A stretch of 64,000 nucleotides of DNA. Origin: Paucimonas lemoignei. Its GTDB lineage: Bacteria; Pseudomonadota; Gammaproteobacteria; Pseudomonadales; Pseudomonadaceae. This document shows positions 57,223 through 64,000 of this stretch, in pieces. The stretch lies in assembly GCA_900475325.1 (NCBI GenBank), contig LS483371.1, positions 4,030,001-4,094,000 of the forward strand, given 5' to 3'. Numbering within the stretch: the first letter of the stretch is position 1; each line of letters opens with the position of its first letter. Below the pieces are notes generated by a model. The model did not search any database and had not been told where the DNA came from. It saw only the letters and a list, made by a program, of their open reading frames with translations. The position numbers and the translations under genes are program-made.

Positions 57223-57240
57223 TAGCGACATTCATGCCAA
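57223..57240 (-). promoter_or_regulatory. Sigma-54 promoter of the ABC importer operon
   Basis: Minus strand TTGGCATGAATGTCGCTA: GG and GC twelve bases apart, as in TGGCACG-N4-TTGCW, with two mismatches (C to T, T to C). It faces the ATPase gene, with a leader of about 45 bases. Confidence 0.75.
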
Positions 57241-57313
57241 TACCGCCTTCGCCCCGCCTAACCGCTCAAACCCTTGAGCCAGAGCCTTGGGCGTAAAGAG
57301 CAGCGCCAAGCCG

Positions 57314-57383
57314 TGTTCATTGCTGAACATTTATGAACAACAATGGCTGAACAGATGAACACTTTGAACATTGACTTTGAACA
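57314..57383. promoter_or_regulatory. Cluster of seven TGAACA/TGTTCA hexamers (putative activator binding region)
   Basis: TGTTCA at 57314 and TGAACA at 57324, 57334, 57348, 57356, 57365 and 57378. The first two form the palindrome TGTTCATTGCTGAACA. They lie about 75-160 bp upstream of the sigma-54 promoter, the normal position for enhancer sites, and about 90-160 bp before the activator's own start, so autoregulation is also possible. Confidence 0.65.
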
Positions 57384-57474
57384 TGCCTGAGCGACACTGC
57401 ATGAACGCAACGGCCTAGGACGACCGTGCCAGATCCCCAAAAAAAATAAGAAGCGTATTCAGGATCCAGACGAC

Positions 57475-59337
57475 ATGGCCAAAGTAGCCCTCGCTCACGA
57501 CACCATCATCAAAGATTCATGGTCCCGTTGCCGGGACTTCGGTCTGAGCCATCAGTCCCAGCCTTCCTTTGGCCAATTACCGGTGGACCAGGTCGCCCAA
57601 CTGCTGGAGCGGCACCAGTCGCTGGTGCAGACCACCCATCAGGAAGTGCTGCCGTTCTACGAAAATATTCTGAGCAACTCCAACTGCCTGATCCTGCTGG
57701 CGGACAATCAGGGCCAGTTGCTCAAGTCCTGGGGCACAAAGCGTTTCGTGGAGCCCTCGTTCAATCATGGTTTTCTCGCTGGCGCCAGCTGGATAGAGCG
57801 CAGCACGGGCACCAACGCCATCGGCACGGCGCTGGTCTGTGAACAGGCCGTGCACATTGAACACAATGAGCACTTTCTCAAGGCCAACCGCTTCATGACC
57901 GGGTCGGCCGCACCGATCTTCGACGCATCCCGGCGCATCATCGCGGTGCTCGACGTCTCCAGCGACAGCTTCCTGCCGCCCTCACACACCCTGGGCATGG
58001 TGAAAATGATGAGTCAGTCGGTGGAAAACCGGCTGATCCTTGATCAGTTTCAGGACAGCCATTTCCAGCTGATTTTCAACACCGGGTTGAACAACCTCGA
58101 CAGCCAATGGGCTGGCCTGCTGATGCTTGATGAGAGCGGGCGAATCGCCAGCGCCAATCGCCGGGCCGATAACTTGCTGGGCGCCAGTCTGATCGGCAAG
58201 CACATCGAGCAGGTCTTCAACGGCCTGGCCGCGCGAGTGCTGGAGCAAGCCGAAGGCCATCCGTTTGCCCTGCAGGCCTCGGGGCACAATCGTTTCCATG
58301 GTCTGCTGCGTCGGCCCCAGCGCAAACTGGTACGCATCCATGCCGTGCCCTCCTTGAGCCCACCTACCCGCCAGGATCCGACAGGGCTTGCAGCGTCCAG
58401 CCTTGCCGGGATCAGCCTCGGGGACAACCGAGTCGCCAAGGCTGTGCTGCAGGCTGAACGCTTGCTGGAGAAAAACATTCCCTTGCTGATCCACGGCGAG
58501 ACTGGCGTCGGCAAGGAGGTGTTCGTCAAAGCGCTGCATAACGCCAGCTCCCGTTCCGCCCGCCCGCTGATCGCCGTGAACTGCGCAGCCATCCCCGCTG
58601 AGCTGGTGGAGTCGGAGTTGTTTGGCTACGAAAAAGGCGCGTTTACCGGCGCCAACCATAAAGGCAGCATCGGCCTGATCCGCAAAGCCGACAAAGGCAC
58701 GCTGTTCCTCGATGAAATCGGCGACATGCCGCTGCCGGTCCAGGCCCGACTGTTGAGGGTGTTGCAGGAGCGCTGCGTGCAACCTTTGGGCAGCAGCGAA
58801 TCGTATCCGGTGGACGTGCGGCTGATTTCCGCCACCAACCGTCAGTTGCGAGAAGAAGTCCAGGCTGGCCACTTTCGCCAGGACTTGTACTACCGCATCA
58901 GCGGGCTGAACCTGGAGTTGCCTCCTCTGCGGGAGCGTACCGACAAGGCCGCGCTGATTCAGAAAATCTGGGAGCAACATCGCGAGCCCCAGCAGACTCA
59001 AGGGTTCACCCCACGAGTGCTTGAGCTGTTTGAAACTCACCCATGGCCAGGCAACCTGCGCCAGATGAGCAACGTGATCCAGGTAGCCCTGGCGTTGGCG
59101 GGGGATGACGTCATCGAGCCAGAGCATCTACCGGATGATTTCTTTGCTGACCTGCAAATGGCAGCTGAATCCCCGCCGCAGGCAACACCCTGCATCAGCA
59201 GGACCCCGTTGCAGACGGCCGAGGATTTGAATGCCCTGCTGGACGCTGCAGGAGGCAACATCTCGCAACTGGCTAAACGGCTCGGGGTCAGTCGCAATAC
59301 ACTTTATAAGCGGTTGCGCGAGACCCAGACCCTGTAG
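57475..59337 (+). CDS. Sigma-54-dependent activator, AcoR family
   Basis: 620-aa enhancer-binding protein. N-terminal AcoR-type GAF sensor (about 60-190: FLAGASWIERSTGTNAIGTA, ASRRIIAVLDVSSDS), a PAS-like segment (about 205-300: GLLMLDESGRIASANRRADN), AAA+ domain with Walker A GETGVGKE (341-348), the sigma-54 contact GAFTGA (388-393) and Walker B TLFLDEIGDM, and a Fis-type helix-turn-helix at the end (LAKRLGVSRNTLYKRLRE). Sensing is probably by small-molecule binding to GAF rather than phosphorylation, as no receiver is present. Divergent from the ABC importer, whose sigma-54 promoter it should activate. A REP sequence overlaps its stop codon. Confidence 0.93.
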   Translation: MAKVALAHDTIIKDSWSRCRDFGLSHQSQPSFGQLPVDQVAQLLERHQSLVQTTHQEVLPFYENILSNSNCLILLADNQGQLLKSWGTKRFVEPSFNHGFLAGASWIERSTGTNAIGTALVCEQAVHIEHNEHFLKANRFMTGSAAPIFDASRRIIAVLDVSSDSFLPPSHTLGMVKMMSQSVENRLILDQFQDSHFQLIFNTGLNNLDSQWAGLLMLDESGRIASANRRADNLLGASLIGKHIEQVFNGLAARVLEQAEGHPFALQASGHNRFHGLLRRPQRKLVRIHAVPSLSPPTRQDPTGLAASSLAGISLGDNRVAKAVLQAERLLEKNIPLLIHGETGVGKEVFVKALHNASSRSARPLIAVNCAAIPAELVESELFGYEKGAFTGANHKGSIGLIRKADKGTLFLDEIGDMPLPVQARLLRVLQERCVQPLGSSESYPVDVRLISATNRQLREEVQAGHFRQDLYYRISGLNLELPPLRERTDKAALIQKIWEQHREPQQTQGFTPRVLELFETHPWPGNLRQMSNVIQVALALAGDDVIEPEHLPDDFFADLQMAAESPPQATPCISRTPLQTAEDLNALLDAAGGNISQLAKRLGVSRNTLYKRLRETQTL

Positions 59338-59425
59338 GAGCGGATTCATCCGCGAAGGCGGCGGTACTCCAATACACATGTATCGGATGCACTGGCCTAT
59401 TCGCGAATGAATTCGCTCCCACAGG
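59331..59425. repeat. REPIN overlapping the activator's stop codon
   Basis: CCTGTAGGAGCGGATTCATC ... GAATGAATTCGCTCCCACAGG. The TAG stop (59335-59337) is part of the REP sequence itself. Confidence 0.85.
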
Positions 59426-59465
59426 TAATTAGCATTTCAAGTGAAGTGAGATGGGGGTTGAAGCG

Positions 59466-59577
59466 AACGTTGTTACTTTTGGCACCAAAAGTGACCCGGC
59501 CGTCAGGACGGAACCTGACTCAGCAGCGCCTGGATGCAGAGTTGGCAATCGATTCAGAGCGCAGCGCTTTGATTTTT
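59466..59577 (-). repeat. Inverted copy of the 845-952 repeat module
   Basis: GTTACTTTTGGCACCAAAAG, GTGACCCGGCCGTCAGGACG, GAACCTGACTCAGCAGCGCC, TGGATGCAGAG... up to TTTGATTTTT; the reverse complement matches 845-952 almost throughout. Together with the flanking REPs it accounts for the 327-bp gap between convergent genes. Confidence 0.8.
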
Positions 59578-59593
59578 TGAGGCACCAGACATA

Positions 59594-59660
59594 CAAGGAG
59601 CTGCCGAAGAGGCGATTTATCAGATACAGCGCCTTCGCAGCCTGCGGCAGCTCCTACAAG
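59594..59660. repeat. REPIN: inverted pair of REP sequences
   Basis: CAAGGAGCTGCCGAAGAGGC ... GCCTGCGGCAGCTCCTACAAG, five bases downstream of the cysS stop. Confidence 0.8.
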
Positions 59661-59664
59661 CTGA

Positions 59665-61047
59665 TCAATCCGCCAAGCGCCAGGTCGTGCCGCCCTTGCC
59701 GTCTTCCAGCACCACGCCCATGGCGGTGATCTGGTCGCGGATGCGGTCGGATTCGGCCCAGTCTTTGGCTGCACGTGCCGCCAGACGCGCCTGGATCAGC
59801 GCTTCGACTTCTGCCGCATCGACCCGACCTTCAGCACCTGACTGCAGGAAGTCGTCGGCATCCAGCTGCAACACACCCAGTACGCTGGCCAGTTGCTTCA
59901 GACGAGCTGCCAGACCAGCGGCAGCCTCCAAGTCGGTGTCACGCAGACGGTTGATCTCGCGCACCATGTCGAACAGCACCGCACAGGCTTCCGGCGTACC
60001 GAAGTCGTCGTTCATGGCTGCAGAGAAACGCTCGACGAACGCGTCGCCACCCGCAGGTTCGGCAACCGGCAAGCCACGCAGTGCGTGGTAGAAACGCTCC
60101 AGCGCACTCTTGGACTCTTTCAGGCTGTCTTCGGAGTAGTTGATGGCGCTGCGATAGTGGCTCGACACCAAGAGGTAGCGCACCACTTCCGGCTGATACT
60201 TTTCCAGCACATCGCGAATGGTGAAGAAGTTGTTCAAGGACTTGGACATCTTCTCGCCATTGATGCGAATCATGCCGCAGTGCAGCCAGGCGTTGGCGTA
60301 GGTTTTACCGGTTGCCGCTTCGCTCTGGGCGATTTCGTTTTCATGGTGCGGAAATTCAAGATCGCTGCCGCCGCCATGGATATCGAACGTCTCGCCCAGG
60401 CAGCAGGTGGACATCACCGAGCACTCGATATGCCAGCCCGGACGCCCGGCGCCCCATGGCGATTCCCAGCTTGGCTCGCCCGGTTTGACACCTTTCCAGA
60501 GCACGAAATCCAGGGGGTCGTCTTTGGCCTCTTCCACTTCGATGCGGGCACCGATGCGCAGGTCTTCGATTTTCTTGCGCGATAGCTTGCCGTAACCCAG
60601 GAACTTGCCGACGCGGTAGTACACGTCGCCATTGCCCGGCGCGTAAGCATAGCCCTTGTCGATCAGGGTCTGGATCATGGTGTGCATGCCATCGATGTAG
60701 TCGGTGGCACGGGGCTCCATATCCGGTTTCAGGATATTGAGACGCGCCTCGTCCTCATGCATCGCGTCGATCATACGCGCCGTCAGGGCATCAAACGCTT
60801 CGCCGTTTTCACGGGCACGATTGATGATCTTGTCGTCGATGTCGGTGATGTTGCGCACATAGGTCAAATCGTAACCGCTGAAACGCAGCCAGCGGGTCAC
60901 GAGGTCGAACGCCACCATGCTGCGGCCGTGGCCCAGGTGGCAGTAGTCGTACACGGTCATCCCGCAGACATACATGCGCACCTTGTTGCCATCTAGCGGT
61001 TTGAAGACTTCTTTGCTCTTGGTGAGCGTGTTGTAGATCGAAAGCAC
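59665..61047 (-). CDS. cysS: Cysteinyl-tRNA synthetase
   Basis: 460-aa class I synthetase. Zinc/active-site Cys in [19 protein letters not shown] (HLGH = HIGH-type motif), [31 protein letters not shown], and [14 protein letters not shown] start with GAGG seven bases before it. Nine bases separate it from glnS, upstream on the same strand; the two form an operon. Confidence 0.96.
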   Translation of the reverse strand: MLSIYNTLTKSKEVFKPLDGNKVRMYVCGMTVYDYCHLGHGRSMVAFDLVTRWLRFSGYDLTYVRNITDIDDKIINRARENGEAFDALTARMIDAMHEDEARLNILKPDMEPRATDYIDGMHTMIQTLIDKGYAYAPGNGDVYYRVGKFLGYGKLSRKKIEDLRIGARIEVEEAKDDPLDFVLWKGVKPGEPSWESPWGAGRPGWHIECSVMSTCCLGETFDIHGGGSDLEFPHHENEIAQSEAATGKTYANAWLHCGMIRINGEKMSKSLNNFFTIRDVLEKYQPEVVRYLLVSSHYRSAINYSEDSLKESKSALERFYHALRGLPVAEPAGGDAFVERFSAAMNDDFGTPEACAVLFDMVREINRLRDTDLEAAAGLAARLKQLASVLGVLQLDADDFLQSGAEGRVDAAEVEALIQARLAARAAKDWAESDRIRDQITAMGVVLEDGKGGTTWRLAD

Positions 61048-61056
61048 TTTTTTGCC

Positions 61057-62751
61057 TCAGGTCCAGGAATCCCGCAACGTCACCGTGCGGTTGAAGACGG
61101 GTTGACCTGGTTTCGAGTCCTTGATGTCCGCGCAGAAATAGCCTTCGCGTTCGAACTGGAAACGGTCTTCCGGTTGCGCTTGCCCCAATGATGGTTCAGC
61201 ACGACAACCGGTCAGTACCTGCAGGGAGTCCGGATTGATGTTGTCCAGGAAGGTCGCACCGTCTTCGGTTTTTTCCGGGTTCGGCGAACGGAACAGGCGA
61301 TCGTACAGACGCACTTCGCATTCAACGCTTTCAGCCGCTGGCACCCAGTGCACAACGCCTTTGACCTTGCGGCCTTCAGGGTTCTTGCCCAGGGTGTCCG
61401 GATCGTAAGAGCAACGCAGCTCGACGATGTTGCCGTCGGCATCCTTGATCGCTTCGTCGGCACGGATCACGTAGCTGCCACGCAGACGCACTTCGCCGTT
61501 TGGCTCAAGACGCTTGTAGCCCTTTGGCGGCTCTTCCATGTAGTCGTCGCGGTCGATGTAGATTTCCCGGGAGAACGGCAGGTTGCGTACGCCCAGGTCT
61601 TCTTTCGGGTGACGCGGCAGCTCCAGGTTTTCGACCTGACCTTCCGGGTAGTTGGTGATCACGACTTTCAGCGGACGCAGCACGCACATGGCGCGCGGGG
61701 CGCTGTGGTCCAGGTCGTCACGGATACTGAATTCCAGCATGCCGAAGTCCACCACGCCGTCGGAACGGTTGGTGCCGATCATTTCGCAGAAATTACGGAT
61801 CGACTTCGGCGTGTAACCCCGACGACGGAAGCCCGACAGAGTCGACATGCGCGGGTCATCCCAGCCGAACACGTGCTTCTCGTCCACCAATTGCTTGAGC
61901 TTGCGCTTGCTGGTGATGGTGTAGTTCAGGTTCAGACGCGAAAACTCGTACTGGCGCGGCCTGCTCGGCACCGGCAGATTATCGAGGAACCAGTCGTACA
62001 GCGGACGATGGCTTTCGAACTCAAGGGTGCAGATCGAGTGCGTGATGCCTTCGATGGCATCCGACTGACCGTGGGTGAAGTCGTAGATCGGGTAGATGCA
62101 CCACTTGTCACCGGTCTGGTGGTGGTGGGCATGACGAATGCGATACAGGATCGGGTCGCGCAGGTTCATGTTCGGCGAGGCCATGTCGATCTTGGCACGC
62201 AACACGCGAGCGCCGTCTTCGAACTCCCCGGCTTTCATGCGCGCGAACAGGTCCAGGTTTTCCTCGACGCCGCGCTCACGGAACGGACTGTTCTTGCCCG
62301 GCTCGGTCAGGGTGCCGCGGTATTCACGGGCCTGCTCGGGGGTCAGATCGTCCACATAAGCCTTGCCGGCCTTGATCAGCTCGACAGCCCAGTCGTGCAG
62401 TTGATCAAAATACTGCGAGGCATAGCGCACTTCACCCGACCATTCAAAGCCCAGCCACTTGACGTCGCTTTCGATGGCGTCGATGTATTCCTGGTCTTCC
62501 TTGGCCGGGTTGGTGTCGTCGAAACGCAGGTGCGTCACGCCACCAAACTCTTGAGCCAGACCGAAATTCACGCAGATCGACTTGGCGTGACCGATGTGCA
62601 GGTAGCCGTTGGGCTCCGGCGGAAAGCGGGTCACGATCTGCGTGTGCTTACCTGAATCCAGGTCAGCCTGGACGATCGGGCGCAGGAAATTGGTAGGAAT
62701 TGCAGGGCCTGCCTTCGAATTCGCAGCGGGGTCTTGAGTGGGCTTGCTCAT
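61057..62751 (-). CDS. glnS: Glutaminyl-tRNA synthetase
   Basis: 564-aa class I synthetase that charges tRNA-Gln directly. HIGH-type motif in [25 protein letters not shown]-type motif in [13 protein letters not shown], and C-terminal anticodon-binding beta barrels. Start at the ATG at 62751 with AAGGA upstream; an in-frame TTG five codons earlier is less likely. The 208-bp region to the divergent ppiB contains a small palindrome (62859-62875) but no gene. Confidence 0.96.
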   Translation of the reverse strand: MSKPTQDPAANSKAGPAIPTNFLRPIVQADLDSGKHTQIVTRFPPEPNGYLHIGHAKSICVNFGLAQEFGGVTHLRFDDTNPAKEDQEYIDAIESDVKWLGFEWSGEVRYASQYFDQLHDWAVELIKAGKAYVDDLTPEQAREYRGTLTEPGKNSPFRERGVEENLDLFARMKAGEFEDGARVLRAKIDMASPNMNLRDPILYRIRHAHHHQTGDKWCIYPIYDFTHGQSDAIEGITHSICTLEFESHRPLYDWFLDNLPVPSRPRQYEFSRLNLNYTITSKRKLKQLVDEKHVFGWDDPRMSTLSGFRRRGYTPKSIRNFCEMIGTNRSDGVVDFGMLEFSIRDDLDHSAPRAMCVLRPLKVVITNYPEGQVENLELPRHPKEDLGVRNLPFSREIYIDRDDYMEEPPKGYKRLEPNGEVRLRGSYVIRADEAIKDADGNIVELRCSYDPDTLGKNPEGRKVKGVVHWVPAAESVECEVRLYDRLFRSPNPEKTEDGATFLDNINPDSLQVLTGCRAEPSLGQAQPEDRFQFEREGYFCADIKDSKPGQPVFNRTVTLRDSWT

Positions 62752-62959
62752 AGGATCCTTGGACAATACAAGTGCGCGGCCAGGGTAGGCCGACTAAATC
62801 AAAGCGCTTATCATAGCCGAAGCTGTCAACTGCCTACAGCGCCGTGTTAAGAAAACCATCGAGTTAAAAACTCGAAAGAATTATGTAGCGACCTCTGTAA
62901 ACTGCGCGTCAGGGTTATAACGCGTCCATTCATGAACTGCCAAAAGAGCGAATTCAGAT

Positions 62960-63463
62960 ATGTCCAAAGTCAAATTGACCACCAATCATGGCGACATCGT
63001 TTTGCAGCTGAACGCCGAAAAAGCGCCGCTGACCGTTGCCAACTTCATTGAATACGTCAACGCTGGCCACTACGAAAACACCGTTTTCCACCGTGTGATC
63101 GGCAACTTCATGATCCAGGGCGGCGGTTTCGAGCCAGGCATGAAAGAAAAGAAAGACAAGCGCCCAAGCATCCAGAACGAAGCTGACAACGGCCTGCCGA
63201 ACGAGAAGTACAGCGTTGCCATGGCGCGCACCATGGAGCCGCATTCGGCTTCCGCGCAGTTCTTCATCAACGTGGCTGACAACAGCTTCCTTAACCACAG
63301 CGCCAAGACCACTCAGGGCTGGGGTTACGCCGTATTCGCCAAAGTGATCGAAGGCACTGACGTTGTCGACAAGATCAAAGGCGTTTCCACCGGCAGCAAG
63401 TCGGGTCACCAGGACGTACCGACTGAAGACGTGATCATCGAGAAAGCCGAGATCATTGAGTGA
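62960..63463 (+). CDS. ppiB: Cyclophilin-type peptidyl-prolyl cis-trans isomerase B
   Basis: 167-aa cytoplasmic cyclophilin. Catalytic Arg in [19 protein letters not shown], then [20 protein letters not shown] and [18 protein letters not shown]. No signal peptide, so PpiB rather than the periplasmic PpiA. Overlaps lpxH by four bases (GTGA), so they are co-translated. Confidence 0.96.
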   Translation: MSKVKLTTNHGDIVLQLNAEKAPLTVANFIEYVNAGHYENTVFHRVIGNFMIQGGGFEPGMKEKKDKRPSIQNEADNGLPNEKYSVAMARTMEPHSASAQFFINVADNSFLNHSAKTTQGWGYAVFAKVIEGTDVVDKIKGVSTGSKSGHQDVPTEDVIIEKAEIIE

Positions 63464-64000
63464 TACTGCTGATCTCCGATCTGCACTTGCAGGAAGAACG
63501 CCCGGACATTACCCGGGCGTTTCTGGATCTGATCGCGGGCCGCGCCCGCGATGCTCAGGCGCTGTATATCCTCGGGGATTTTTTCGAGGTCTGGATAGGT
63601 GACGATGCCATGTCGCCCTTCCAGCAATCGATCTGCACTGCCCTGCGCGAATTGAGCGACAGCGGCACCCCAATATTTCTGATGCATGGCAATCGCGACT
63701 TCATGATTGGCCGTGCGTTCTGTAAAGCGGCGGGCTGCACCTTGCTGCCCGACCCGAGCGTCGTCGAGCTGAATGGCGAGCCGGTGTTGCTGATGCATGG
63801 CGATAGCCTGTGCACCCGGGACGAAGGCTACATTCGGATGCGCCGTTATTTGCGCCATCCATTGACGCTCTTTGTGTTGCGTCATCTACCCAAGCGCACG
63901 CGGCACAAGCTGGCGCGCAAGCTGCGCAATGAAAGCCAGAACCAGACTCGCATGAAGGCCAACGACATTGTCGACGTCACGCCTGAGGAAGTGCCCAGGG
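63460..64000 (+). CDS. lpxH: UDP-2,3-diacylglucosamine diphosphatase (3' end outside window)
   Basis: First 180 codons of the lipid A pathway pyrophosphatase that converts UDP-2,3-diacylglucosamine to lipid X at the inner membrane. Calcineurin-type metal motifs: [39 protein letters not shown] and [13 protein letters not shown]. Starts at a GTG overlapping the ppiB stop; the frame is open to the window edge. About 60 residues are missing. Confidence 0.95.
   Translation, partial: MILLISDLHLQEERPDITRAFLDLIAGRARDAQALYILGDFFEVWIGDDAMSPFQQSICTALRELSDSGTPIFLMHGNRDFMIGRAFCKAAGCTLLPDPSVVELNGEPVLLMHGDSLCTRDEGYIRMRRYLRHPLTLFVLRHLPKRTRHKLARKLRNESQNQTRMKANDIVDVTPEEVPR

Overview
The window is chromosomal DNA of a Pseudomonas species, most likely of the P. 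fluorescens complex. This is judged from gene order and protein wording recalled from the genus (tRNAs-tig-clpP-clpX-lon-hupB-ppiD; two family 5 binding proteins-yejBEF-fabI; gloB/methyltransferase/rnhA/dnaQ; glnS-cysS), from high GC, and from abundant REP/REPIN-type intergenic repeats. No rRNA, CRISPR array, prophage or complete insertion sequence was seen.

Layout. 1-13.1 kb: end of a ZntB/CorA-type metal transporter, a PiT phosphate transporter, an EgtB-EgtD ergothioneine gene that reads as one fused frame, a DUF427 gene, an orphan XdhC-family gene, an MFS/HlyD export pair, and a two-gene acyl-CoA operon (3-hydroxyisobutyryl-CoA hydrolase type plus acyl-CoA dehydrogenase) suggestive of valine/isobutyrate catabolism. 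13.2-23.8 kb: two tandem giant genes (1725 and 1763 aa), paralogous toxin-like proteins, each with a C-terminal HExxH plus downstream Asp signature resembling aspzincin metallopeptidases. This is the most unusual region. 23.9-30.4 kb: FMN reductase, a small unknown gene, a GNAT acetyltransferase, dnaQ-rnhA-methyltransferase, gloB and mltD. 31.5-39.7 kb: a Yej-type peptide ABC transporter operon with two binding proteins, in which yejB is broken by an extra T in a T8 run, followed by fabI. 40.7-50 kb, leftward: protein quality control (tig, clpP, clpX, lon, ppiD), hupB and a tRNA Arg-His-Leu operon. 50.2-59.3 kb: folD, then a GlpSTPQUV-like ABC importer (binding protein, DUF2160 membrane protein, two permeases, two ATPases) divergent from an AcoR-type sigma-54 activator. 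The divergent region holds a good sigma-54 promoter and a cluster of seven TGAACA hexamers. 59.7-64 kb: cysS, glnS, ppiB and the start of lpxH, which is cut by the window end.

Intergenic DNA is dominated by two repeat classes: (i) REP/REPIN palindromes with GTGGGAGCGA or CCTGTAGGAGC ends; (ii) larger elements with two internal hairpins and CACTTTTG/CAAAAGTG modules. At three loci the second class is bounded by outward inverted ends beginning GTACATATCC, giving a non-autonomous, MITE-like architecture. Names rest on motif recognition and memory of families; no database search was run.
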